A stretch of DNA of 64,000 bases from Gracilimonas mengyeensis (GCF_900182705.1 NZ_FXTP01000015.1:89729-153728); one strand, 5' to 3'. Positions 54,989 to 63,830 are shown, counted from the first letter of the stretch. The notes: generated by a model not told the origin, from the sequence alone. Program-made: numbers and translations.

Positions 54989-55546
54989 ATGGACATTCTT
55001 TATCAACCGATGCCCTGGTACGTTGCCGGGCCCATTATTGGCTTAACGGTGCCGGTTCTTCTCATTCTGGGAGGGAAAATGTTTGGCGTGTCTGCCAATC
55101 TACGGCATGCCTGTGCGGCCTGTAATTTCGGCAATGTTGAATTTTTTAATTACGATTGGAAGAAAGCCGGCTACTGGAACCTGACTTTTTTGATTGGTTC
55201 GGTAATAGGTGGATTTCTGGGCGGATATGTATTTGTGAATCCTGACCCCATTGACCTGGCAGCTTCTACTATTTCAGATTTACAAGCACTGGGCATAACC
55301 GATTTCAGTGGTTTTGTGCCAAATGATCTGATCTCATGGGAAGCCCTGGGCACTCCAGCCGGACTCACCGTATTAATATTAGGTGGTTTTATGGTAGGCT
55401 TTGGTGCCCGTTATGCCGGCGGTTGTACCTCCGGACATGCCATATCGGGTTTGTCTGATTTGCAGCTGGCTTCACTGACGGCCGTGATTGGTTTCTTCAT
55501 TGGCGGCTTGCTAATGACCTATCTCATTTATCCACTCATACTGTAA
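54989..55546 (+). CDS. YeeE/YedE-family sulfur transporter, first half
   Basis: A 185-residue membrane protein with four or five helices. It has 'HACAACNFGN' and 'GGFMVGFGARYAGGCTSGHAISG', the Cys-containing pore motif of the YeeE/YedE (thiosulfate/sulfur-import) family. Members act in import of thiosulfate or other sulfur species; the substrate here is inferred from the family. The family is commonly split into two genes, and the second half follows 17 bp downstream. First gene of the plus-strand sulfur block, divergent from the GntR gene. Confidence 0.87.
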   Translation: MDILYQPMPWYVAGPIIGLTVPVLLILGGKMFGVSANLRHACAACNFGNVEFFNYDWKKAGYWNLTFLIGSVIGGFLGGYVFVNPDPIDLAASTISDLQALGITDFSGFVPNDLISWEALGTPAGLTVLILGGFMVGFGARYAGGCTSGHAISGLSDLQLASLTAVIGFFIGGLLMTYLIYPLIL

Positions 55547-55563
55547 TCGAAAAGAACATCACC

Positions 55564-55989
55564 ATGAAATTTTTTGAATATCTCAAATACTTACTGATCG
55601 GATTAGCCTTCGGATTTGTGTTGATCAAATCTGAGGTGGTATCCTGGTTTCGAATTCAGGAAATGTTCCGGTTCGATTCCATACACATGTACGGGATTAT
55701 TGGCCTTGCTGTAGTAGTTGGCATCATCTCGGTACAGATTATCAAACGTAAAAACATAAAAGACAACAAAGGGAACCCAATTACTATTCCGCCCAAGGAT
55801 GCTTCACAATGGAAGCGATACATCATCGGCGGAAGCATATTTGGTCTGGGTTGGGCATTGTTAGGGGCCTGCCCGGGACCAATGTTTGCCCTGCTGGGCA
55901 GTGGCATCACGGTAATGGTTGTTCCCATTTTGTCAGCAATTGCAGGAACCTACGCTTATGGTTTGCTTAGAGATTCTTTACCTCATTAA
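55564..55989 (+). CDS. YeeE/YedE-family sulfur transporter, second half (DUF6691)
   Basis: A 141-residue membrane protein with four helices that completes the preceding half-transporter. 'LIGLAFGFVLIKSEVVSWFRIQEMF' and 'IFGLGWALLGACPGPMFALLGSG' are characteristic; the Cys in 'GACPGP' mirrors the Cys in the first half. A heptamer inverted repeat lies just after its stop. The persulfide dioxygenase gene follows. Confidence 0.85.
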   Translation: MKFFEYLKYLLIGLAFGFVLIKSEVVSWFRIQEMFRFDSIHMYGIIGLAVVVGIISVQIIKRKNIKDNKGNPITIPPKDASQWKRYIIGGSIFGLGWALLGACPGPMFALLGSGITVMVVPILSAIAGTYAYGLLRDSLPH

Positions 55990-55999
55990 TGACAGGGAA

Positions 56000-56068
56000 G
56001 AATTCAGAATCCAGGAGTCAGAACTCAGAAGAGATGATTCTGAATACTGAGTTCGGGGTTCTGAATTC
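56000..56068 (+). repeat. heptamer-periodic inverted repeat after the transporter gene
   Basis: Plus-strand 7-mers GAATTCA, GAATCCA, GGAGTCA, GAACTCA, GAAGAGA, then TGATTCT, GAATACT, GAGTTCG, GGGTTCT, GAATTCC. GAATTCAGAA (56000-56009) pairs with TTCTGAATTC (56059-56068), and GAACTCAG (56021-56028) with CTGAGTTC (56047-56054). It lies 10 bases after the stop codon and between two genes on the same strand, so it may tune expression of the downstream gene. Confidence 0.6.
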
Positions 56069-56104
56069 CAAGAATATTTAATAACACAACACAGGAGAAA
56101 ACTC

Positions 56105-57523
56105 ATGTATTTCAAACAATTCTTTGACGACAAGTTAGCACAGTACGCATATATGATCGGATGTCAGGCCAATGGAACAGCGGTGATAATCGATCCTATG
56201 CGTGACATTGATCAATATATTGAACACGCAGCCAGCCAAAACCTTACGATTGTCGGGGCCGCTGATACACACATCCATGCTGATTACATTTCCGGACTAC
56301 GGGAATTTGCCGAACGAGGTGTGAAAGTGTATGCCTCAGACGAAGGCGATAAAGACTGGAAGTATGAATGGCTGAAAGACAGCGACTACGAGCACGAGCT
56401 GCTTAATGACGGCGATGAATTCAAAATTGGCAATATCACCATTAAAGCATGGCACACGCCAGGGCATACTCCCGAGCACCTGAGTTATTATATCACAGAT
56501 GGTGCGGCTGCCGATGAGCCTATGGGTATTGCCACTGGTGATTTTGTTTTTGTAGGTGATGTAGGTCGCCCTGATTTGCTTGAATCTGCAGCGGGACAAA
56601 AAGATGTAATGGAGCCTTCAGCCCGTACGCTTTTTAAATCTGTTGAAGATTTCAAAAACGTACCCGAGTACCTGCAGATCTGGCCGGGGCACGGAGCCGG
56701 AAGTGCTTGCGGAAAAGCTTTGGGAGCAATCCCTGAAACTACCGTTGGCTATGAGCTGCGCTACAATGCATCTATAAAATCAGCTACTTCTGAAGATGAC
56801 TTTGTGAACTTTATTCTGGAAGGTCAGCCGGAACCGCCGTTATATTTTGCCCGCATGAAGCGAGATAACAAAACCGGCCCCAAAGTGCTTAAAGGACTAC
56901 CTAAGCCTAAACATCTCACCTTAAAAGAGCTTGGCAAACTTGCAGGTGATACCGAAGTAGCGGTACTTGATACACGTGAAAGAGACGCTTTTGCCGATGG
57001 TCATTTACTAGGCTCTTTGTTATCCCCATTGAATAAGGCTTTTAACACAGTGGCCGGCTCGTACATCACTGAAGATGAGGCCATTTACCTGGTAGTTGAG
57101 GAGCATAGATTGGATGAAGCCGTCCGTGATTTATATCGCATTGGGCTGGATAACGTGATTGGTTTTGTAACCCCAACCGACCTGGCTCATTACGCGGAAC
57201 ATGATGGCGAATTGGATAGCATCAAAGTAGAAACTTTCGATGATATTGATGCTTACACCGGTGAAGATGATTACCAGATCCTGGATGTGCGTAAAGCTTC
57301 CGAGTTTGCTGAAGGCAATGTGCCCGGCGCACAAAATATTGCACATACCCGCTTGCTGCCTCGCCTGGATGAAATCAACAAAGAGAAAACCCAGGTAGTG
57401 CACTGTCAGGCCGGCGGACGTTCAGCCGTAGCATCAGCATTCTTAAAACGCAACGGCTACGAGGTAATCCTGATTGACGATGCTTTTGAAAATTATAAGG
57501 AAAAGGCCGGCGCTACGGCCTGA
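56105..57523 (+). CDS. persulfide dioxygenase-rhodanese fusion (ETHE1/BlhA-like)
   Basis: A 472-residue enzyme. The metallo-beta-lactamase domain (residues 1-230) has the ETHE1 iron site: 'DTHIHADYISG' (H56, H58, D60), 'HTPGHTPEH' and 'GDVGRPDLL'; 'IWPGHGAGSACGK' follows. Two rhodanese domains come next: the first (about 265-345) has no catalytic Cys, and the second (about 365-460) has 'VVHCQAGGRSAVAS' with an active-site Cys. The domain order predicts oxidation of glutathione- or bacillithiol-persulfide to sulfite, and transfer of sulfane sulfur. It sits between the sulfur importers and the sulfate permease. Confidence 0.92.
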   Translation: MYFKQFFDDKLAQYAYMIGCQANGTAVIIDPMRDIDQYIEHAASQNLTIVGAADTHIHADYISGLREFAERGVKVYASDEGDKDWKYEWLKDSDYEHELLNDGDEFKIGNITIKAWHTPGHTPEHLSYYITDGAAADEPMGIATGDFVFVGDVGRPDLLESAAGQKDVMEPSARTLFKSVEDFKNVPEYLQIWPGHGAGSACGKALGAIPETTVGYELRYNASIKSATSEDDFVNFILEGQPEPPLYFARMKRDNKTGPKVLKGLPKPKHLTLKELGKLAGDTEVAVLDTRERDAFADGHLLGSLLSPLNKAFNTVAGSYITEDEAIYLVVEEHRLDEAVRDLYRIGLDNVIGFVTPTDLAHYAEHDGELDSIKVETFDDIDAYTGEDDYQILDVRKASEFAEGNVPGAQNIAHTRLLPRLDEINKEKTQVVHCQAGGRSAVASAFLKRNGYEVILIDDAFENYKEKAGATA

Positions 57524-57706
57524 TTGAGTGAGAGATTGACAAGTGGGGCGAAAAATTTGCTTTGCCTCTGCTTGCAATCAATGATCACAAATCTGTTAAA
57601 GACAAAATTCATACCCCGAAAACCCAACCTGCCGGAAGATGAAAGGTCCGGTGGGTGTTAAAAACAAGAACATTGACTAAAGGGATGGCGGGTAAATGGG
57701 GAAAGT

Positions 57707-57799
57707 ATGGCTAGAAATGAGCAGAATAACCATAATTGTATCTCTTATTCGAAAGAACTTCCCCAAAACCCACCATTCAAAATTCACTTAATGCTATGA
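57707..57799 (+). CDS. short ORF overlapping the sulP start, 30 residues
   Basis: ATG at 57707 has GGGGAAAG five bases upstream, a better ribosome site than most genes here. The frame ends in TGA at 57797-57799, overlapping the sulP ATG (57796) as ATGA. The peptide, MARNEQNNHNCISYSKELP..., shows no domain. It may be a translational coupling leader for the sulfate permease; it may also be chance. Confidence 0.3.
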   Translation: MARNEQNNHNCISYSKELPQNPPFKIHLML

Positions 57800-59523
57800 A
57801 CTCCAAGTCATCTATAACCAAATATATTCCGATCCTGGATTGGTTAAAATCCTATTCCGGAGACGATGCCAAAGGCGATATCAATGCCGGTATCACCGTT
57901 GGTATCATGTTAATCCCGCAGGGAATGGCCTATGCCATGCTGGCCGGATTGCCACCGATCTATGGGTTATATGCTTCTATTGTCCCGCTGATTTTGTATG
58001 CCATTTTTGGCACCTCGAGGCAGCTGGCTGTAGGGCCGGTAGCCATGGTTTCTTTATTGGTACTGGCTGGCGTGGGTGAGCTTGCTGAAGTAGGTAGTCC
58101 CCGTTTTATTCAGCTTGCCATCATGGCGGCCATGGGCGTTGGGGTGTTTCAGCTGTTGATGGGCTTGTTCAGGATGGGCTTCCTGGTGAATTTTCTATCC
58201 CATCCCGTGTTAAGTGGATTTACTTCAGCCGCCGCGTTAATTATTGGCGGTAGCCAGGTGAAGAGCATTCTTGGGATTGATATTCCCCGTACCAATTATG
58301 TGCACGAAATTGTCATCAATACTATACAGAAAATAAGTGAGATTGAGCCCTTTACCGCTTTGATTGGTTTTGGGTCTATTGCCACCATTATCCTGCTAAG
58401 AAAATGGAAGAAGACTTTTCCATCTGCTCTGGTAGTAGTAGGTCTCGGAACGATTGTTACCTATGTGTTTGGATTGCATGAATTAGGTGTGGCTATAGTA
58501 GGTCAGGTTCCAGAGGGTTTGCCAAGTTTTGAGCTAACCTCAATGAGCTGGGCTGATTTTAAGGTCATTTTCCCTACCATTCTTGTGATATCGCTGGTGG
58601 GTTATATGGAATCCATTGCTGTAGCCAAAGCCATAGCCAATAAACGCGGTTATAAAGTGGATCCGAATCAGGAATTGATTGGACTGGGCGTGGCCAATAT
58701 TGGAGGGGCTTTGTTTCAAGCTTATCCCACAACAGGAGGATTTTCAAGGACGGCTGTGAATGATCAGGCAGGCGCCAGCACGGGCATGGCCTCCATTATC
58801 AGTGCGGTAATTATAGCGTTGACGGTGCTGTTTTTGACCCCGCTGTTCTATTATCTGCCCAAAGCCGTATTAGGTTCCATCATTATTGTGGCGGTAGCTG
58901 GGTTGTTTGACTCACACGAAATGAAACATCTCTGGAAAACCGACAAAAAGGACCTGTCGATGTTGTTGGTTACCTTCATTGCAACACTCTCGTTAGGCAT
59001 AGAAGAGGGTATCGGTATTGGCGTAGTGCTTTCATTGGTTATGGTGATATACAACAGTACCAAACCTCACAGCACTGAATTGGGGCGTTTGGGGGAAACC
59101 AAGAACTTCCGCAACATCAACCGGTATGACAAGGCGAAAACAGAGAAGGAAATCCTGGTTTACCGCTTTGATTCAGAGCTCTATTTTGCCAATGTAGAAC
59201 ACTTTCGTTCCACTATTGACGAGCTGATTGCCAAGAAAGGCGAGGCTCTTGAATTGGTAGTGTTGGATGCCTCCGCGATGAACAGCGTTGATTCTACCGG
59301 CGTACATGCACTGGAAGAATTGATTAAAGATCTTGAGAAGGAAGACATCGAACTTTACTTTGCCGGCGCTATTGGTCCGGTGCGTGATAAGCTGAAGATC
59401 AGCGGCATTACCGATGGACTCAGTATCGAAAACTTCTACTTTGATGTGGCCGATGCGATCGATGCCTGGAAAAAAGGACACGAGAAAGATCATGACTATT
59501 CCCCGGTTCAAACCAATGTGTGA
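57796..59523 (+). CDS. SulP-family sulfate permease with STAS domain
   Basis: A 575-residue transporter of the SLC26/SulP family. About 12 helices, with 'GITVGIMLIPQGMAYAMLAGLPPIYGLYASIVP', 'SRQLAVGPVAMVSLLV', 'PTTGGFSRTAVNDQAGA' and 'LTPLFYYLPKAVLGSIIIVA'. The STAS domain covers about residues 440-560, with 'LELVVLDASAMNSVDSTGVHALEEL'. Sulfate is the likely substrate given neighbours; bicarbonate and other anions are possible for the family. Start at MNSKSSITKY (57796) is preferred over the upstream MYLLFERTSP because of the family N-terminus. Confidence 0.92.
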   Translation: MNSKSSITKYIPILDWLKSYSGDDAKGDINAGITVGIMLIPQGMAYAMLAGLPPIYGLYASIVPLILYAIFGTSRQLAVGPVAMVSLLVLAGVGELAEVGSPRFIQLAIMAAMGVGVFQLLMGLFRMGFLVNFLSHPVLSGFTSAAALIIGGSQVKSILGIDIPRTNYVHEIVINTIQKISEIEPFTALIGFGSIATIILLRKWKKTFPSALVVVGLGTIVTYVFGLHELGVAIVGQVPEGLPSFELTSMSWADFKVIFPTILVISLVGYMESIAVAKAIANKRGYKVDPNQELIGLGVANIGGALFQAYPTTGGFSRTAVNDQAGASTGMASIISAVIIALTVLFLTPLFYYLPKAVLGSIIIVAVAGLFDSHEMKHLWKTDKKDLSMLLVTFIATLSLGIEEGIGIGVVLSLVMVIYNSTKPHSTELGRLGETKNFRNINRYDKAKTEKEILVYRFDSELYFANVEHFRSTIDELIAKKGEALELVVLDASAMNSVDSTGVHALEELIKDLEKEDIELYFAGAIGPVRDKLKISGITDGLSIENFYFDVADAIDAWKKGHEKDHDYSPVQTNV

Positions 59524-59585
59524 GAATTGATGAAATATGGCACAGTTTGTGTTATTCATCACAAGCACCACAAGACCAGTTATTT

Positions 59586-59618
59586 ATTGTGATGATATCC
59601 ACTTTAGCCTTATTTTTG
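59586..59618 (+). promoter_or_regulatory. candidate Bacteroidota-type promoter for the rhodanese gene
   Basis: ATTG at 59586-59589 and TATTTTTG at 59611-59618 (a full match to TAnnTTTG) are separated by 21 bases. The rhodanese ATG is 27 bases further on, so the gene is probably transcribed on its own. Confidence 0.4.
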
Positions 59619-59645
59619 CCACGCAGAAATTATCATAAACGGTAA

Positions 59646-60080
59646 ATGAAAAGCAGCGGCCTTATGAAGAAACCGATTTTACTTGCTGGAATTTTTTTGA
59701 TCGCAGGTTTTGGCCTGTTCACTCTACTTAACAATCAAACAGAAGAAAAAGGAACACAATCCATGAGCATTGATATTAGCACGGAAGAATTCAAAGAGAA
59801 GAGAGCCAATCACCCCGGAGTAATCATTGACGTACGCACCGAAGGTGAGTTTGAAGAAGGACATCTGGCGGAAGTAGATCACCAATATGATTTGATGAAT
59901 GGTGATTTTAAAGCACAGCTTGATGAGTTGCCCAAAGACAAAACCTATTACTTGTATTGTCGCTCAGGCAACAGAAGTGGTCAGGCTGCGCGTATGATGA
60001 AAGATGCCGGTTTCGAAAACGTGTTTAATGTAGGTGGTTTTGAAGAGCTGGCCAAAGCAGGATTTGAAACGAAAAAATAG
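59646..60080 (+). CDS. periplasmic or membrane-anchored single-domain rhodanese
   Basis: A 144-residue protein. A hydrophobic N-terminus ('LLAGIFLIAGFGLFTLL') acts as signal anchor, followed by one rhodanese domain with 'GVIIDVRTEGEFEEGHL' and the active-site loop 'YCRSGNRSGQAA'. Single-domain rhodaneses bind sulfane sulfur; the redox partner is unknown. It closes the second sulfur block and is followed by a terminator. Confidence 0.88.
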   Translation: MKSSGLMKKPILLAGIFLIAGFGLFTLLNNQTEEKGTQSMSIDISTEEFKEKRANHPGVIIDVRTEGEFEEGHLAEVDHQYDLMNGDFKAQLDELPKDKTYYLYCRSGNRSGQAARMMKDAGFENVFNVGGFEELAKAGFETKK

Positions 60081-60165
60081 CCTGTTTTAACCATTGACTG
60101 AGTGGTTACTGGAACATACGGTGTACAACTATCTGGTAATCAATCATTAGCTAACCATATTTATG

Positions 60166-60199
60166 ACCCGCAGGGCACCAAGCTTTTGCGGGTTTTTTA
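60166..60199 (+). terminator. intrinsic terminator after the rhodanese gene
   Basis: ACCCGCA at 60166-60172 pairs with TGCGGGT at 60187-60193 across a 14-base loop, followed by T's. It separates the sulfur block from the convergent permease gene. Confidence 0.8.
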
Positions 60200-60212
60200 T
60201 ATCGAACTCTTT

Positions 60213-62678
60213 TTAATTTTTACTTCGGATAGCTTCTACCGGATTTAAGTTAGCCGCTTTCATGGCATGGAAACTTACGGTAACCATGGCAATGAGAAGT
60301 ATCAACATCCCGGACCCGATGAAGATAAGGGGGAGCTGGGTAGTGATATCAAACCGGTAAGGAAAATTCTGTAGCCAGCTGTTGGCAAAATACCAGGCGA
60401 CCGGCCAGGCAATTAAATTAGCCAATGCCACCAGCCAGATAAATTCTTTTGAAAGCAACCCTACGATAGAGCTGATACTGGCTCCCAAGCTTTTTCGAAT
60501 GCCGATTTCCTGCCTTTTTAACTGCGCAGAATGAGAGGCCAAACCAAGCAGGCCCATACAGGCAATAATGATACACAAAATGGTAAAGCTGGTAGCCATA
60601 GAGCTCATTACGGTTTCGGTTTTATATACTTGTTCCAGTTCCTGGTCCAGGAAACGGTATTCGAAAGGATCGACATGGTTTACTTCCTCCCAAACGCTTT
60701 CTAAATGGGCAATAGCCCCGGAGGCATCCCCGCCTGCAATTTCCACAGCAGTGTATTCAATGGCTCCGAGTATACGCCGGGTATCTTCAACAACACCAAT
60801 TACCAGCGGTTCAATTTCCTTTTTGATGGAGGTGTAGTTGAAATTATTGACCACACCAACCACCTGGTAGGTCTCGCGTTCATTGCTGGACGTGTAGAAG
60901 TAAAATTCATGGCCAATGGCTTCATCCGGAGATTCCAAACCAAGCCGTTGGAGCATTTTCTCATTGATGAGTACAGCACTTTCTTCATCCGTCGCAAATT
61001 CTTTGGAGAAGCTTCGTCCGGCCAGTATTTCCAGATCAAAAGTCTCCACAAAATCATGCGTCACAAATAATGCCTGGTTGGTTCCATCGGCACCCTCAAC
61101 TGTACCACCTGGCACAAAACGGTAATACTCCTGTTTCTCATTTCCAATGATTTTACCAATACCGGCAACCGATTGTATTTGTGCGTTTGACAAAGCCTGC
61201 TCTTTAAAAGTGCTGAACTCCCAGGCAATCAAATTCTGTTTGGTGGGGAGTATAAGTACCTGATTTTCATCAAATCCCAAATCTTTGTTTTGGATGTATT
61301 GTAGCTGATTGTAAATCACCAGGGTGCCGATAATCAAGATCACCGAAAGGGTAAACTGAAAGGTTACCAGCGACTTGCGCAGCAAAGTTCCATTTCTGCC
61401 ATTTGATCCATTGCCTTTCAATACATGCGAAGGTTTGAAGGAAGACAGGTACAGGGCAGGATAGGAGCCCGAGAATAAACCGGTTATCACAGCAAGAAGA
61501 AACAATCCCGGAATGATGTATGGATTTTGAAATAAGCTGAAAGATAAGTCCCTGTCAACGATTTCCCCGAAATAGGGTACCAGAAGGAATACGAGAGCTA
61601 CGCCTACAAAAATTGATAACAGAGTGATCAGGAAAGATTCCCCAATAAACTGGTAGAACAATTGCGATCGGTGCCCGCCAAGCACTTTGCGAATGCCTAC
61701 TTCGCGGCTACGTTCAGCTGAGCGTGCCGTAGATAAATTCATGAAATTAATGCAGGCAATGATCAGGATGAAGATGCCCACCGCCAGCAGAATGTTGACG
61801 TAGGTGGCGGAACCGTTGGTTGCCATTTCGTTGTCGCGGCTTGAATGCAGGTGAATATCGGTTACTGGCTGTAGCGTTATGTCTACGGTTTGGTCGGAGG
61901 GCCAGCCGGGATAGGCGTAATAATAGTTCTCTGCGATGGAAGCGAACTGCGCCTGTAAAGGCTCTATCTCTGTTCCTTCCTTAAGAAGGGTGTAGGTCCA
62001 GACTGGATTCCAGTGCCAGCTTTGATCATAATCGGGACTGCTTCCATAAATCTCATTCAGGGTAGAAAAAGAGATAAGCAGCTCGAGGTCCATGTGGGAT
62101 TCTTCGGGCCAGTTGGCCATTACCCCGGTTACGGTCAGGTCTTGTATGCCGCGGTAGTTAAGTGTCTGCCCGATTGGATTCTCATTCCCAAAATATTTTT
62201 TTGCGATATCTTCACTAATCACCAGCGAAGAAGGGTTTTTCAAAGCCTCTTCCGGGTTCCCTTGCAGCATTTCAGTGGTAAAAACTTCGAAGAAAGTGGA
62301 ATCCACAAAAAAGAGATTGCTTTCGGTATAAGAGAATTCTTCTTCACGGTTCAGGATGGTGTGAGTAGGTTCCTCCAGATTGTAAAAACGTACGGTTGCT
62401 TCTATCTGATCGGGATATTCAGCTTCCAGCACCGGACCAAGCAGAAAGGGCGTGCTGGCCTGATCCTCATTTTTTTCGGTAGATACAGTTGTTTGAACCA
62501 GGCGATGCAGGAGGTCGGATTTAGTATTAAATTGATCGTAACTCCATTCGTTAAACACAAAGATCAGGATCAACATACAGGTAGCTAAACCTATGGCAAG
62601 TCCCAAAATGTTGATGATGGAGTGGACTTTGTTCTTTAATAAATCCCTGATGGCAATCTTAAAATAATTCTTGTACAT
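60213..62678 (-). CDS. FtsX/MacB-type ABC transporter permease
   Basis: An 821-residue inner membrane permease with two FtsX modules: 'IAIRDLLKNKVHSIINILGLAIGLATCMLI' as the first helix, a large periplasmic domain, then 'VNILLAVGIFILIIACINFMNLSTARSAERSREVGIRKVLGGHRSQL', another periplasmic domain and a final 'LKRQEIGIRKSLGASISSIVGLLSKEF' helix set. 'E(V/I)GIRK.LG' occurs twice, once per half. No ATPase gene adjoins it, so an ATPase elsewhere, possibly the one at 35679, would be required. The family mainly exports peptides or lipoproteins, or acts on extracytoplasmic signals. Confidence 0.9.
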   Translation of the reverse strand: MYKNYFKIAIRDLLKNKVHSIINILGLAIGLATCMLILIFVFNEWSYDQFNTKSDLLHRLVQTTVSTEKNEDQASTPFLLGPVLEAEYPDQIEATVRFYNLEEPTHTILNREEEFSYTESNLFFVDSTFFEVFTTEMLQGNPEEALKNPSSLVISEDIAKKYFGNENPIGQTLNYRGIQDLTVTGVMANWPEESHMDLELLISFSTLNEIYGSSPDYDQSWHWNPVWTYTLLKEGTEIEPLQAQFASIAENYYYAYPGWPSDQTVDITLQPVTDIHLHSSRDNEMATNGSATYVNILLAVGIFILIIACINFMNLSTARSAERSREVGIRKVLGGHRSQLFYQFIGESFLITLLSIFVGVALVFLLVPYFGEIVDRDLSFSLFQNPYIIPGLFLLAVITGLFSGSYPALYLSSFKPSHVLKGNGSNGRNGTLLRKSLVTFQFTLSVILIIGTLVIYNQLQYIQNKDLGFDENQVLILPTKQNLIAWEFSTFKEQALSNAQIQSVAGIGKIIGNEKQEYYRFVPGGTVEGADGTNQALFVTHDFVETFDLEILAGRSFSKEFATDEESAVLINEKMLQRLGLESPDEAIGHEFYFYTSSNERETYQVVGVVNNFNYTSIKKEIEPLVIGVVEDTRRILGAIEYTAVEIAGGDASGAIAHLESVWEEVNHVDPFEYRFLDQELEQVYKTETVMSSMATSFTILCIIIACMGLLGLASHSAQLKRQEIGIRKSLGASISSIVGLLSKEFIWLVALANLIAWPVAWYFANSWLQNFPYRFDITTQLPLIFIGSGMLILLIAMVTVSFHAMKAANLNPVEAIRSKN

Positions 62679-62792
62679 GGTGCGCTCTTTATATTCCCAA
62701 AGGATCGATTGTTTTCGCTAAATATTTTGTAGCAGATCCTTTAGAAAAGAGTTAAGCGACCATGAATTGTTACAAAAACTAATATTAGGATT

Positions 62793-63830
62793 TTATAAGG
62801 ATTGCTGTTCCAGCAGAGGGAGGATACTTTCTTCAAGCAAAGTGAAAACAGGCTCTTTATAAGTGCGCCGCTGGGTAGCCCGGTCAAGAAAGGAAGTCAT
62901 AACCACAACGGCATCCAGCTCAGGTATCATAAAGATATATTGGCCGCCAAATCCCCAGGCAAAAAACACTTGTTGCCCACCTACTTCACGGTTCCACCAC
63001 ATATACCCGTAGTTGTAGGGATTGAAGTTACTGCGGGTGTAGCTGCCAAAAGAATCGCGAACCCATTTTTTAGAAACGATGCGCTGCCCGTTGTACTCGC
63101 CGCCATTCAGCATCAGCTGACCAATTTTCAGGAGTGCTTGTGGAGTGAGCGCGAGGTTGTTGCCGCCCATGTAGTAACCCTGAGGATCGCGGTCCCAGCC
63201 ACCGGGTTGAATATCCAGCGGATCGAATAAATAACGGTTGGCAAATTGTTGGGTGCTCATACCACTGGCTTTAGTGATGATTACTGAAAGCAGGTGCGAA
63301 ATGCCTGTGCTATACACCATCTTGCCGCCCGGTTCTTCCGTCATGGGTTGATCAAGCTGAAACTCCACCCAGTTGTCACTGATGGCCCAGCGGCCGTAGT
63401 TGTAAAAACTGGTGGTTTCCAGTCCCGCCTGCATGGATAGTAACTGCCGGATAGTGATATTTGCTTTGACAGAATCTGGATTCTGGTCAAAATACTCCGG
63501 GAAGTAATCGTCCAATGTTTCGTCAATGGAGATTTCTCCCTGATCTACAGCAATACCCGTAAGCAGACTTATAACGCTTTTAGACGCTGATTTGATGTTG
63601 TAGGGGTGATCCGGGGTGGCGTTACGAAAGTATTCTTCACCCAGCAGATCTCCGTTTTGCTGAATGAGTACGCTGCGTAGTGAAGAAATTTCCTCAGCCT
63701 GTTCAAAAATAGATTCAAGTGAAGCCTCATTGGCAGAGCTGCTTTGGGCATACACGTCCGCAGAAATAAGACTCAGAAAAATAAAAATAGCGATGACTAA
63801 CAGCCTTTGAGAGGAAACAAAACATTGCAT
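62793..63830 (-). CDS. serine hydrolase of the beta-lactamase/AmpC fold
   Basis: A 345-residue exported protein (signal peptide ending ADVYAQ) with the class C beta-lactamase-like fold. The S-x-x-K motif is S81-A-S-K84 in 'NIKSASKSVISLLTG'. 'YSTGISHLL' occupies the Y-x-N position with Thr instead of Asn, and the C-terminal 'HxG/KTG' motif is not obvious ('FFAWGFGGQYIFM' sits in the corresponding place). These changes suggest an esterase or peptidase rather than an antibiotic-hydrolysing enzyme. It stands alone, upstream of the FtsX-type permease on the same strand. Confidence 0.87.
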   Translation of the reverse strand: MQCFVSSQRLLVIAIFIFLSLISADVYAQSSSANEASLESIFEQAEEISSLRSVLIQQNGDLLGEEYFRNATPDHPYNIKSASKSVISLLTGIAVDQGEISIDETLDDYFPEYFDQNPDSVKANITIRQLLSMQAGLETTSFYNYGRWAISDNWVEFQLDQPMTEEPGGKMVYSTGISHLLSVIITKASGMSTQQFANRYLFDPLDIQPGGWDRDPQGYYMGGNNLALTPQALLKIGQLMLNGGEYNGQRIVSKKWVRDSFGSYTRSNFNPYNYGYMWWNREVGGQQVFFAWGFGGQYIFMIPELDAVVVMTSFLDRATQRRTYKEPVFTLLEESILPLLEQQSL

